Shown: positions 11,465 through 23,805, numbered from the stretch's first letter. The stretch is DNA of 64,000 nt from Erpobdella octoculata (GCA_963978895.1 OZ022245.1:28684043-28748042); one strand, 5' to 3'. Notes: a model not told the origin generated them from the sequence alone. Program-made: numbers and translations.

Positions 11465-14400
11465 TTAAACAAAAATTCCAGCTTCTATACCTGGAAGCTT
11501 AATGTCTGTTTGGGTTGACGGAAAATAACTGTTTGATTCATCTACTGCACGGCTGATTGACGATGATGACAATTGCATTTTCTTTATAGGTGTCTCAAAC
11601 TTTGATTTGAGAGCCTCAACAGGCATTATTGGCTGATTAGTATTACTACAATTTAATTCTTTTTCAGCAATAATTTCTTCCACATTTGTAAAAATGTTAT
11701 CCCCAATGCCAGTTTCTGATGTTGAATGCAAGACATTTGGTTTGGTCAACATCTTTAAGCGTCCAGTGCTCTTGAGCTTGTGTCTGTGAGATGAAATCTT
11801 TGAATTTGAATCTCCTACATTTAAGGGAGTTTGTACAGAACACGAAAAAGATTTTTTCAGAGGTGGTTTTGGCGTTTGACTGTTGTTTTTGTTCATCAAT
11901 TCATAAAATGCTTTTTTTTCACAAATAGGCTGGATACTTTCAACTTCAACATCACCACTATCACCTGTAATGGTTGATTTTACTTGAACTAAATCATTTT
12001 TAGCTTTGTTTTTGAAAACATGCCTGCCCTGAGGGTATTTTTCTTCTAGAGAATCTTTTGAAATTTTCAGAATTGCAGGGTCCTGATTTATCTCAAGTTT
12101 TTCATGAACTTTTTTTAACTGATGTTGCATGGTAAGTGAATTTACTGCAGATTTGGATCTTGTCAGTCTTGATTCTTGTTTTGTATCTTCAATTTTATTT
12201 GAAGACATGGCTTCAAAAAGTTTTCGGGAGTCTTTAATTTTTTTCTTAATATCAACAAACTCTTTTTCTTCATTTTTACAAACATCATCCTTGTTTATTA
12301 ATTCTGTTTCCTTTTTTAAAATGTCTTCATCTAACTGGCCTGCCACATGACTGACACTGCATTTGTCTGAAACTGAAGCACTGCTCCTTGAAATGTCATG
12401 TTTGTGCTGAATTGCTTTAACTTTCTGATCTTCAACCATATTTTTGATTTGATCTTCAGAAAACCCAACCACTTTTGGAGCTTTGCTAAAAGATTTTTCT
12501 CGAACAGGAGGAATGAAATTTCTGACGGGCTTATGCAAATCGATATTTGGTTCAGATTCTTCTGACACATTCCAACTTTCAGCTCTGCGATTTCCAAATG
12601 TAGCTCGCTTATTTTGGATGCCTATTTTTATTGTTTCATTTTGCTGCAGTAACACATCAGATTGTTGATCAGTTTGGTTTTCTTTCTCTTTATAACCAAT
12701 AGTTGGTGCGTCAGTGATTTGTTTTTTTGATTTTGATTTCTCGGGTGTGCTAAGCACCTCTTTTACATTTTTTCCAGAATTGATTAACTCCTGCAGTTCC
12801 CCAAGTGCAGTGTTCATTCCCATACCTCCAGAACCTAACACTGTGGCATGTAAATCAGCAATACCCCTCATGTTCTTTGGCAGTAGAGCTTGTGCCATTG
12901 CTGGTTTTTTGGTTTTTGCTTGTTCTTTTTCAGATACATCTGCTTCAACTTCTGGAACCTCAACATAGTAATCTTTTAAAACACTAGAAACAGTTTCGTT
13001 TTTTGTGAGGATTTCTTTGGCAACAGAAAATGAGTTTCTAAATGCTCTAGAGTTAGTTTCATTTATGTTTGAGTCTTCTTCAGATTTTTTTTCATAAAAT
13101 GACCCTGGCAATTGAATATCTTGAGATTCATCTAGAGATAAAGAATATAAACAGCTTTACAAATAATTAAAACTTTTTTATCAGAAATAAATGTGTAATA
13201 ATGTATTCACTTGACTTCCTTTCATTCATGAATACCTCATCTGATCGTGGGTCAACTTCTGATGGAGTTTCAATAACTTCCATAGGGGAAAATTTTCCTG
13301 AGTCTGTTTGGTTAATAGAAATACTGTCATTTCCAGTGACCAAAGTGTTATCTATGATCATAGTATTGTTGAATTCAGAAATAATATCGTTTTTACTGTC
13401 ACAATTTTCTTTTGCTGAGGTTGTATCTCTTTTTTCTATTACACCATTATCGTTTATTCTACCACCACCAGTTGCATTGAGCTTGCTCGCAAAACTAGAA
13501 AAACCTTTGCTGCTGCTACTTAAAAAGTTAAAGTAGTTAGAGGTCATATTATTTTTTGCTGATGTAACAGAATCACATGTTATCAAAATTTCTTTTTCAT
13601 TTTCTGACTGATTTTCATAAATTTTATCTGAAAAGGCATTGTAGTCTGTTTTTAATGATGGCGATGTTGTGATTGTTAGTGTTCTCGGAGATAACATTTC
13701 CTGTGGAGGAGGGAGTGGAAAATCATCATTATCATCGCTCTCCATATCCCCACCAACACCGCCGCCACAATCATCAGAATGAACAATTGCACTTAGGCCA
13801 GCATTGAAAAATACTGGTGGAGGTGGGGGAAGTAGCTCAAGATCTTCACGGCCATCATTAACTTGATCTGGTGGTGGAAGTGATGATGGTAAGGGAGGAA
13901 AGAAATCAGAATCGTCGTCAGGACCATCTTGTAACTAAGGGATGGTAAAAGATAAAACCAGATTTAGTCACAGTTTGAACAAATTGAACATCTGGTATGC
14001 CGTTTAAATAAAGAAAAAATAATTTGTCGACCATGAAGCAAAAACTCACGCCCGAGAAACTGCAATCAGTTCTTGACTCGTTGTTTGAACTGAAAATGAT
14101 GAAGAACTATAATATAATAAATGCTAAAAATTTAAATTGAAGCAATCCTAATTTAATATTCATAATGATGCATTTTCAGATGCAGTGCTTGTATTATTGA
14201 CCTGACTGAACAGACGATCAAAACAAATTTCCAGAGCTCATAATTAGTTCTTGATTATTTAGTGGACTAATACTGATGAAAAATATAATAACATAACTAG
14301 TGTCCATATTTCAAGATAAGTCGCTGTAAGTTTGTTGAATAATAAATGATTTTCAACTGTTCTGTTTGTATTATCGACCAGAGCAGACGATGTTTGTAGA

Positions 14401-14865
14401 GCTTAATCTCGAAATTATTACACTGAACTATAATGAAAATATAAATTTGAATTACCTTGCATCATTATTGTTAGATAATTGTTCACGTTTTATAACCAAG
14501 CTAATCATTGAATAATCCTGGCTATTTAACAAATCGGTTGCTTCATTTAGCGTTGCACTTCTTAGGCTGGAGTTGTTTACACACAAAACTTCATCTCCTA
14601 AACATAAATTTAAAAAAATTAAAGTTTAAAAGCAAACCTTGACCTTCATTCTAATTGTAATGAGAAGATAGTTATTAAACTTTAAACCTATTTTAATGTC
14701 CGTTCTTCCAGAAACAAGGCCTCCCACCAGAATTTGCTCTATCAAAAACCTTTTCTGGCCATCAAGAAAATCGCATTTTTCGATCAATTTTATTCCCAAT
14801 GACTGACCGTAGGTTTGATCAATGTGAATCGAAACTTCATCTTCAAATGGTTTCATTGCGAACAT
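11465..14865 (-). CDS. PDZ-domain protein with long disordered, proline-motif-containing tail
   Basis: Five exons join in phase: 14688-14865, 14456-14597, 14050-14089, 13211-13934, 11465-13131. They give about 916 residues. One PDZ domain lies at the N terminus (about residues 8-100). It starts EDEVSIHIDQTYGQSLGIKL, where the carboxylate-binding loop is YGQSLGI in place of the common GLGF. The exon 1-2 junction sits inside IKIGDEVLCVNN, as in many PDZ genes. The rest is Ser/Asn/Lys/Glu-rich and probably disordered. It has Pro clusters (PLPSSLPPPDQ, ELLPPPPPVFF, FPLPPPQEM) of the kind bound by EVH1 or profilin, and Lys-rich stretches. No second domain recognised. Probably a scaffold at membrane or cytoskeleton, but this is inference from the PDZ domain. 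I do not recognise a named orthologue. The ATG at 14865 was chosen as the first in-frame Met. Confidence 0.8.
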
Positions 14866-15287
14866 ACGCAATAGTTTATTAACCGAAACAAATTTAAAGG
14901 TTTTCGTTGTAAATTGAGTAAAAATAAAATTTTATTAAACAATAAAAGTATCGTGTTATGTAATATTCAATTCGAACTTCCTCATGTAGATTTGTGCTCA
15001 TTGGCGCGTTACGTACTTATTAGTATTCAATAACGTTGAGACCTGATTAAGGCTGTTTTTTATCAGTCCTTCAGATCTCATTAGCATATTTTAGACTTAT
15101 CTTAAAAATATACCGGTTTCCATAAATAAAAATTGTAAAAAGTAGTTGACATTATTATTTTTAACATAACTGAGCAAATGTGTGGTTGTTAGTCGCGCAA
15201 CAATAATGTTTTGATTAGATAGATTGGATCGGTTCAATTGATTTTTTCTTTAGCTTTATTAATTGTGTCTAATAATCATTCTTGAAA
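14866..15287. promoter_or_regulatory. Divergent (bidirectional) promoter interval, PDZ gene / SCAMP
   Basis: 422 bp separate the two divergent start codons (PDZ gene minus, SCAMP plus). Both 5' UTRs and core promoters must lie here unless there are distal exons. No clear TATA box could be assigned. The less AT-rich core is near 14990-15070 (including TTGGCGCGTTACG). Confidence 0.55.
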
Positions 15288-17436
15288 ATGTCTAGCAGTT
15301 TTGCTAATTTTGCTGATAAAAATCCATTTGAGGTAACTTTTTCAGATTTATTTTCTTCAAATTTTAACCGTTCACCCCAAATTATTATAAAATTTATAAC
15401 GTTGATTCAATTGCTAAAAACAAAAACATACAATAACATGCATCATGGTTTTTCATTACCTCAGGACCCTGCCGTCTTAGAAGCTCTCAGAATCGAGCAG
15501 ACGACATCAAATGTTATTAATCTCACACCGAGTCAGAATGTCAACCAGGTTCGGATAGCTGTTTATTTGATTTTATATTGCTACTTGAAAAAATGATTTT
15601 AATAGTTATTGAAGGTTTTAATTTTTACTAATTTACTTGTATGTGTTAAGATATATTCAATATAAGATTTATAAGATCTTTAAAATCAGGCAGTTGAGCA
15701 GGCTATTAACCAGGCCATCTTGGGTCCCCCACCTCCGTATTCTTCCCCTACCTCATACGATCCAAATGCCGCAGATGAATTGAGAAGGAAGCAAGAAGAA
15801 CTGGAAAGGAAGGCGGCAGAATTACAGAGGAGGGAAGAAGAAATGCAGAGGAATGTTCAACAGCAGGGTCGGGAAAAGTATTGTATTATAAAATTTAATT
15901 TATATAAATTTATTTTTAATCTTAGTGTATGTTAACTTTTTTGGTTTGAATTAAAAAAAATTTAGGTTGAATAAATTTTTAAAAAATTAGCTGATTTTAT
16001 ATCACATATAAAAATTGAAATATGAAAACTTCAGTACGTAGGAACAACTTCCCCCCTCTTCCATCATTTTGTCCTCTGAAATCCTGTTTCTATCAGGACA
16101 TCTCCATAGACATTCCTCTCCAGTTTCAAAACATTGTCAAAATGGGATACAGACTATGGCTAGGTGCTTGACTTTTCAGTTGTTTATTGTTTTTGTATGA
16201 TTGATGATTATATATAATATACATGTTATATAATGTTATAAAAATGTATTCCAACTAGCGTAATGATATTTTTTAATAATATTGTTATTTAAATGACTGA
16301 TTAGCAAAATTTTCATCCAGGTTACATATTACTCCTGTTAATCAACACATTCGTATCCATGATCTACATGGCTTCGTCCATTAGCAATGAGATCTCCAAT
16401 CAATCTTACTCGACTTTTGGCCTGTCAATCCTGATTCTCGTTTTACTTGTTCCTTGTTCATTCGTTTGCTGGTTCAGACCTCTCTACAATGCTTTCAGGT
16501 CACTAATAATAATAATAGATTAAAACGGTGTGATTCTAGATATGCGAGATGATATTCTTGGCATATCTGTTTGATTTTGACTGTAATTGGTTTCCTAACG
16601 TTTTGACTTTTGGTATAAATTAATTTTAATATTATTTATGGTTATATTTTAGTATATCATATGTTATTCACGAAATAGGTTGTGAATGATGTTATCATAG
16701 GTTATGTTTTCGTTTTATCAAAATAATTTTATTTTCAACAGGATTGACAGCTCCTTCAATTTCTTTTTCTTCTTCTTCATCTTCTTCTTTCAGTTCATCG
16801 TCTCAGTGTTTCAGGCTCTGGGAATAAGTGGATGGGGCACTGTGTAAGAATTGTTTCTATTTTAATATAATCAGGGATGTGCTGTGCAGCTTTTTCAATA
16901 ATTAAACAATAATAATGGAAAATTGAAGGTTTTTATGCAATATTTCAACAAAAATGCAGAATAAATTTAATTTTTTTAAATTTAATTTCTATATATTGTT
17001 TTCATCAGCGGAATTGTTAGCAGCATTTCGATGATGAGTCATGGAACTGGAGGAAGTCTTTTTGCTGGCCTCCTCATGCTATTGGTTGGACTGCTCTTTG
17101 CTGCACTTGCCATTATGGATTTTTTATTGCTCATAAAGGTGCGGTATTGCATTGTTAATTGTCCTTAGTAATCGATTTTTGTATTATTAGCATAATTTTA
17201 ATGTAAAAATTTTGTTAATGAAGCAGTTCCAATATTTGAGTTACTAATGAAACATTTAGAAAATTTATTATTGCTTTTAGGTGCATCGCATTTTCAGAAG
17301 CTCGGGTGCAACCTTTGCTAAAGCTCAGCAAGAATTTGCTCAGGACATCATGGGGAACAGAACTTTGCAACAGGCTGCCACTAATCTAATATCCTCGAAC
17401 ACGGGTGCTGGTAGCAATCCGAACAACAGATATTGA
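15288..17436 (+). CDS. SCAMP: Secretory carrier-associated membrane protein (SCAMP), complete
   Basis: Eight exons join in phase: 15288-15332, 15465-15548, 15690-15877, 16042-16163, 16321-16498, 16742-16843, 17009-17138, 17281-17436. They give 334 residues, against 338 for human SCAMP1. An Asn-Pro-Phe motif (residues 12-14) binds EH-domain endocytic proteins. Next come a Pro-rich segment (GPPPPYSSP) and a coiled coil of heptads (about 70-105, [20 protein letters not shown]). The conserved cytosolic segment [20 protein letters not shown] precedes four membrane spans (about 147-165, 178-198, 212-232, 258-282). [11 protein letters not shown] is the SCAMP hallmark between spans 2 and 3. The C-terminal tail retains [15 protein letters not shown]. 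SCAMPs act in post-Golgi recycling and exocytosis. Exon 4 uses the second of two close AG sites (tacgtag), since the first gives a stop. Confidence 0.95.
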
Positions 17437-18856
17437 GTTCAGCGCTTTCTCACAAAAAAGCTTTTGATTATAGGATTAACGGCATAAAACTGTGACACCG
17501 TGTTCTTTTTTCATCTATTAATTAGAAAAGCAGATTTGACCATCTGCAACTATGATGTTGTCATTTCAGCTAGGATTTCATCATCGTGTTTATCATTGTC
17601 GTGCCGTTTTTACCTGCATAATATTATTAATATTATACTACGCACCGTCAGGTTTTGATGTTTTGAATTTTTAGTCGAAGTTATCCAGCTATTGAGTTTT
17701 TTTCCTGTTCTGTTTCTTTTGTGTTTTCTTTGTTTCGACGAGTCCTATTTTATTTTTTGAGCAGTTTACAATTATACCATGTATGCTGATGATTTCCTCA
17801 TGAATATTCAGTGTTTAGTTTATCATCATCATCGTTGTTTTTGTTTTGACCAAAGATTTTTTGGTTGGATGGGATTTTTTAATTATTGTGTAGCATTTAT
17901 TTAAGCTTGTTTTTTCTCTTTTATATATCATGATTGGTGTTGTGTGTAAATCTTTCTCTTGTCGCTGCGTGTATTATATTAGATTGTTTGCCGATGCAAG
18001 TGTAGAAAAGAAACTGTATACCCTAGTCATAAACAAAAGATCCTGCTTCTATCATTTACGGTTTAACATTTGTACGTACGTCAATGTATGATTTATTTTG
18101 GTTTTATAGTTTAAATCCTTAGTTGTTTCTGGTCATCTGAACAGAAATATTTACAATAAATAGTTAGCGTAGTCTTATTTGTTTCTTCTTTATTAAAATT
18201 TTAAAATCTCGCTGATAGGGAAGTAAATTTAATCGCAAGCCAATCAGGTTGCAAAGGCTTTGTTAAAGAACGCCTTTAAGCTTCGATTAAAGACGCTGAA
18301 ATCTAGCGCTAGAAGAACTACGTTCAATTAAGATTAATATGGTGCTTGGTGATAGATTTTCAACTAAAAAATAAATTAAATTGTAATATTTGTTGTACAA
18401 AAAATAAATAATTTTATTAATATTTAAAATTCAATCACTAAAATTTATTTTTGTGTTTCCGCATCAACGAGTTTTTTGCCATCGCTTTTCTACGCCATCT
18501 TTGCTAATCTGGCTTGTGGTGTAATTATATCTGCGATTATTTCGATCTTTGTTTTTATAGGGGTATATTTGAATCTTTATCGATTTATCTATTTGAAAAA
18601 AGGTTTTTCATTTATTGTTCAAAGCGTCGACTGTTCAGGTTGGTTTTTAACTGTTGTACTCGTAACCGCTGCTCTTGCAACGTACAAAATCCAGCGAAAT
18701 AACCTATCAGATTCGAGTTAAACGTGTTGTTTTTTAAATATTTTTTGCAAGTAGATTATATTCATCTAAATCAGGTGATTCAATACTGATTGTTTTATTT
18801 GTTCGATTTTTAAGACTTATATAATGACGTTACCTTATTTTGTCTAGATTTTCAAA
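17437..18856 (+). other. SCAMP 3' UTR and upstream region of SAP/RRM gene
   Basis: The SCAMP 3' UTR is U-rich and about 720 bp long; AATAAA is at 18155-18160. From about 18476 to 18721 there is an open plus-strand frame that would encode a hydrophobic peptide. It has no ATG near its start and no recognised family, so it is not called as a gene. The rest is the SAP/RRM promoter side. Confidence 0.55.
18155..18160 (+). terminator. Polyadenylation signal AATAAA of SCAMP
   Basis: Canonical AATAAA about 720 bp after the SCAMP stop, followed by a U/GU-rich stretch. Confidence 0.65.
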
Positions 18857-21800
18857 ATGGCTGAGGATTCACTCGCGTCTCTAGATCAGTTGTCTGATGA
18901 GCAATTGAAAGAGGAATTAGAGAACAGAGGATTGAACACATCCGGTGACAGAGATGAGCTCATTTTAAGAATTGAGGATTATGATCAACGTACATATTAT
19001 TTTATTCTTGACATCTGTAACACCCAGTTTTTATAATTTAATCACACTTATATCCTGCAAGATACTTAAATTATATTACAGTTTTTTAAGGATAAATAAT
19101 GATTTATTTTCTTTAGAAGATCATATCGAGCAAGAGGAAGAACACGGAGAAGGTGACCATGGCGAGGATTACTATGAAGACGTAGAAACACACGAAGAAG
19201 AAAATGGAGAAGAAGAGGAAAAAGAAGATGAAAATGATTTTGTTGTTTGGGCTGATGGTAATATATGTTTATTAATTAGAAAAAAAATAATATAGTCATG
19301 TAAGTTACTAAGCAAATAATTGTTTTTAGATGTGGATGAAATGAATGATGATGAAAAAAAGGTTAAAAAAGAAGAAGAACGACAGGGAACTGAGCCACAG
19401 CCTGAAGATGAGGCTGAAAAAGCTTCTGATGAGCTCTTTGGGCTTGACATGGCAAAAGATAGTAAGTTTATTGTTTTGCTTATAAGTTGAATAAATTCAT
19501 TACGAATTTTAGCAGTTTTATACTTAGTTTTTAACCTGTTTAATTTTTCCAGAGGACCAGTTGATGTTAACTTGGAATGGAAAGAAAATTGTTATTCCTT
19601 GCAAGGACGAAGTTTCAAAAGGTTTGTATAAGTTTTTTTTATGTCAAAGTTCTTGACAATTAGTGTACGACGACATGTTCCTCTTGCATCGTCCAGCGTC
19701 GGTGTGCGATTTTATGTCATCGAAGATTAAACAATTGTGACTCATTCACTGAAAACTAGTACAAGTGTCGCTGGTTTTCGATTTGCGGGGTCTCACATCT
19801 CACTATTTTAAGAAATAGAATTCAATTATTAGTTTTTACCACGTAGTTAGTTCTTCGGTAACTAATTTACTAAAATTAGTTTTCAGTGGCAATTAAGTTT
19901 AAAAACGTCTTATTAATCTATATTTCTATGACGACAGAATTGAAATCCGTCTCTCGCCAGCTGAACATTATTGCTTTCCCTGTATTAACTGAGGATTTGT
20001 TCAATGAAACGGTATCCCCTCTCATCACGTCAGCGATAAATGTTTCGACTGAACTGGATGATGCAGGACCGGGTGCTCCCATCAAAGGGTAAGCTGTTTC
20101 AGATTTAATTGAATTATTAACTGCATTGAATTTCTTTGTGATTGTGTGAACAGCTATATATATTATATTTAATTTATTTGTAGTTATTTGAGACTGAAAT
20201 TCGGAACTCTGTCCGAAGCTAAGCGTGCGATGGAAGTATTGAAAGGATTGGCTACTGAAGAGAGACAGATTACTGTTCAGCATTTCTATGACAGCGACTC
20301 TGAGGGTTTGTATGCTCAACTGAAAAATAAAGTTTTTTTTAAATTTTATTTTTAATTAAAAAATTCATTCATTCATTCTGCAGGACACATCTTGTCAAAG
20401 GTTAAGGGAAAAATCAACAGCAAAGGTTAGTTCTTGGCATTCTACTTTTGCCGAAACGACGTTCTCTTCTCATGAATTTTGTTGTCGTCTGTTATCTTCT
20501 TGGAAAAGTGGAAATGTATTCACTTGTTTCATCTTAAGAGAAGAACACGAGCCGTGTGAAGAGGCTCGTTGCCGTTTGTCATATTAGATAAATGCGCTTT
20601 AAAAAATGCTATTTAGCGAACGAATGCGAAAAATTCGCTTGAATGAAAACGTTAGCAACGATTTCCCATTATTCAATCATCGTTTCAGATTCGTTGAGTC
20701 AAAGATTACTATTTGTATCCAATATCCCTGGAGAAGTTACAGAGGAAGAATTAAAAGATCATTTCATCGGATGCCTCAGGGTTATAAACCCAACGAAAGA
20801 AGACCAGCAGCAACAGAACATTGGGTAATTGAAGTTCTTTGGTACATCTCGGACAAAAAAAGATCCCAGTGAATTGTTAACTCTGCGTGTGTGCGGTTCT
20901 ACAATCGACGCCTGCCGACTCTGGCAACAACTGGGATGAGAGTTTTTTGAAATGGGAAATTTTACGTCCCTGATTTTAATACAGATTGTTTGCAATTGTT
21001 TAAAAACAAAAATTCAGTTGGAGGAGAGGAGAAAAATCTGTGAAAGGATAAGTTATTAGTTGAACCAGGAGAGAAAAAAAATATTATGTGATGATAGGAA
21101 TACCTGAGTAGTGTAGTGATTTGTCATTTTATAGATCGTTGACCTTGTATGCTTTATTGATTGTACTCTGTGCTTAAGGTTGTACTTAAATACAAGTAAT
21201 TTAGCTTAATAACTTTCTAAAATAATCTTTAAGTTCTAGAGTCATATTCTTTCTTTAAAATATTTGTTTAATGTGGGGATTTCAGGCATGTGTATGTTGA
21301 ATATGCCTCTGAGTCTGCAACCAGTGAGGCTCTTGAGAAGTTTAAGGCATCAACTCTTAAGGGTCAACCAATCTACGTTATTAAAGTAATTAATGAGAAG
21401 AAAGAATCTACCGGTTAGTTACTTTTTTATGAATATCGATAATTGATGTTTAATAAAAATTTAACTAATTTTTATTTGTGAAAATATCAAACAGGTGTTC
21501 TGAAAGATAGTTTAAGGAAGTATTGGTTGGAGCAGGTCAGGCTGTTGGAAGCTACCGATAGAAGTTCAAAATCTTCTAAGGAAATTGCTGATTTGGATCA
21601 GGTACTTGTCTTAACTACAGGGAACAAATATTTGTGAAATCCTATGAGCTGCTCGCTCATTTAATTTAATTAATATTTCAATGCTTAAAACATCACTCTT
21701 TGTAGAAACTCCATAAGCATAAGAAACGAATCGTTACGGACAATGTCAAGAGGCAGGCGTTGTTAGTTCCGGTCCCTGAAGACGAGCAGTTTGAACTTGA

Positions 21801-22759
21801 TCCGAGTATGGAAGAGAAGGAGAAAGAAAAGGAAAAAAGAAGTAGCACAAGCAGACGCAGGTCTCCAGTTCATTCTAGAAGACGATCCCCTCCCAGAAGG
21901 TAGAACCGAGTTTATCTTTACTGATGTTAATTTAGGCATTGTGCGAGAGCGGAAAAAAACCAGTGTACAACCGCAAAAAAAGAATATGATGACATAAAGT
22001 GTTTTCACAATTTAATGCTTACTGTGCTTTCATATTTTCAAGAGGTCGCAGCAGCTACAGAGGTCAATCCAAATTCTCTGGATCTGCAAGAAGGGGAGGC
22101 GGGACCAATCCCGATGCACTTGTCAATCAGCTGCAGCATCTTGTTGGAGTTTTATCGTAAGTTTTATTTTAATGAAGGCAACATCATCTTTAGTTTTTGT
22201 GAATTAATCTTTTATATTTCTCTTCAAAAAATAGTAACAAGCTTCCGACTGATGCTCCAAGATACGAATCCTACCACGACAGAGATCAAAGAACTTACAC
22301 GGATCCAAGATCAAGAGATAGATATGCTCCGTATCCTTGTACGTCTTTGTTTTTCATTCATTTTTGTTGTTGAAACTAATATTATATTATTTCAATAAAA
22401 TTGTTTTTTTGTAGCTTACCATGAAAGAGATAGATTTGAAAGCAAGAGATTTGCCACTGATGATTATGGACCTGATAGAAAGAGAAGGGCAGATGGTGTG
22501 TCTTTTATTCATTTTGGGATGACTTTGATTTTTTAATAATGTTTCTTATGTTGGTTTGCATATAAGTGGATGTCATTAGTAACGTTTTAATGATTTTTGT
22601 TATTGTAGATGGTGATTACATAAGGTACAATAGAAGTAGTAACTCTGATTACAGGGGATTTAGAGGAAGTGGTAAGTTCAGTTATATTATTCCCTTCTCT
22701 TCTCAGTGAGCATGCTAATATTTTGTTTTTATTTAACTGCAGGTCCCAGCAGATGGTGA
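18857..22759 (+). CDS. SAP-domain and RRM-domain RNA/DNA-binding protein with RS/RG-rich C terminus
   Basis: Sixteen exons join in phase: 18857-18989, 19117-19257, 19330-19461, 19553-19621, 19887-20088, 20184-20305, 20384-20425, 20689-20824, 21286-21413, 21495-21601, 21706-21899, 22043-22156, 22235-22338, 22415-22495, 22609-22671, 22743-22759. They give about 594 residues. Order: SAP domain (about 9-42, LSDEQLKEELENRGLNTSGD), a very acidic stretch (about 45-130), then a middle domain with RRM-like features (YLRLKFGTLSEAKRAMEVLK). Next comes a canonical RRM with RNP2 RLLFVSNIP and RNP1-position HVYVEYAS. A basic Arg/Ser segment (SRRRSPVHSRRRSPPRRGRS) and an Arg/Asp/Tyr-rich tail finish the protein. 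SAP proteins with RRMs (acinus, SAF-B type) act in nuclear mRNA processing and chromatin attachment. The exact family is not certain. The small exons and the choice at exon 5 are the weakest points. Confidence 0.82.
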
Positions 22760-22861
22760 ACTGTTCCTGTAGCTAATTGAGGAGACTAATCCTTATATAA
22801 AAATGACTGTTTTGATGTAATTGTCTGACTGTTAACATTCTCTTTCCAAATATTGTTTTAT

Positions 22862-22867
22862 AATAAA
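22862..22867 (+). terminator. Polyadenylation signal AATAAA of the SAP/RRM gene
   Basis: About 100 bp after the SAP/RRM stop and only 100 bp before the ELP5 ATG. Confidence 0.65.
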
Positions 22868-22966
22868 TTTAGAAACTTTGAAAAAAATATTTGTCTTTGG
22901 TCTTTTATAACGTTCTTTGTTGTGAGCGGTAATACAAAAGATTGTTTTGGTTCGGAACTCGCGAGG

Positions 22967-23800
22967 ATGTTAGCCGATCTCGTTGATTTCAAAGAGCATT
23001 CAAGCTCGATAATTTTATCTGACAGTGTAGAGGTGTCAGCTGTCGCCATACTGAAATGTTTCATCAACAAGTCTATTCTACATTCGGACGTAGTCTATCT
23101 GTATTTTTTCGCACATGCAGCGAACGATTTTTTGAGAGGGTGCGAAGCAGATACAAAATCAAAGTTGATAGTACACGACTATTCTAAGGATCCTTTAGGA
23201 TGGTACGACGACGCGAAGAAGTTTCAATTTGCATGTTTAGATTTGAAGGCTGGTGTCAATTCTGTTGTTATAATAGACGATTTAAGTCGAGTTATAGGGC
23301 TAACCAGTTGCAGTGACGTTTGCCGATTTATAAACAGATTTGATAGCGATTTAAAAGGTTCTAAGTTTATTTCATTACTTCATGGTGATCTGCACGATAG
23401 ATTAACGCTGGAATCCTTGCAGTATTGTAGCAAAGCTTGGATTACCCTTTCACCAGTCGAATCTACAGATATTTATGCAATCTCTACAACTGTTTACAAA
23501 AAACCTGCCTGTTCACTGAAAAAAATTGAAGAAAATGTCTTCATCGATGAAAAATTTGTTTTAAAAGTTTCTAAGGTTGTACCCGGGGCCCAAATTAAGC
23601 CTCAGAAAACTGAAGACCCTCATACCAATTTAACATTTAACGTTACACTAAAACAGAGTGAAATCGAAGCACGAAAAAACCTTGTTTTGCCTTATCTGGC
23701 TGCCAGAGATAATAAGACTGAGAAGGCAACAATTGACTATATTCCTGATGAATTTGATGACTTTGATGAAGAGGATCCTGATGACGATCTTGATATATGA
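22967..23800 (+). CDS. ELP5: Elongator complex protein 5, single exon
   Basis: One uninterrupted frame gives 277 residues from the ATG at 22967. This start was chosen because MLADLVDF...LSDSVEV lines up with the human ELP5 start MLDSLLALG...LRDSVEW. A longer frame upstream has no ATG. Family marks: LIVHDYSKDPLGW, then a Walker-like RecA-fold core without a P-loop, DPHTNLTFNVTL with SEIEARKNLVLPY, and the acidic end EFDDFDEEDPDDDLDI that is nearly invariant in animal ELP5. ELP5 pairs with ELP4 and ELP6 in the RecA-like ring of Elongator, needed for wobble-uridine modification in tRNA. The intronless structure stands out among many-exon neighbours. The gene starts only 207 bp after the SAP/RRM stop. 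Confidence 0.92.
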   Translation: MLADLVDFKEHSSSIILSDSVEVSAVAILKCFINKSILHSDVVYLYFFAHAANDFLRGCEADTKSKLIVHDYSKDPLGWYDDAKKFQFACLDLKAGVNSVVIIDDLSRVIGLTSCSDVCRFINRFDSDLKGSKFISLLHGDLHDRLTLESLQYCSKAWITLSPVESTDIYAISTTVYKKPACSLKKIEENVFIDEKFVLKVSKVVPGAQIKPQKTEDPHTNLTFNVTLKQSEIEARKNLVLPYLAARDNKTEKATIDYIPDEFDDFDEEDPDDDLDI

Positions 23801-23805
23801 ATAAA
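23800..23805 (+). terminator. AATAAA overlapping the ELP5 stop codon
   Basis: The final A of the TGA stop is the first base of AATAAA, which would give a 3' UTR of only about 20-30 nt. A second AATAAA lies near 24006. Confidence 0.5.

Noticed and set aside
18476..18721. Hydrophobic 80-residue frame between SCAMP and the SAP/RRM gene
   Set aside because: No ATG near its start, no recognised family, no supporting exon borders. AT-rich sequence often gives such hydrophobic frames.
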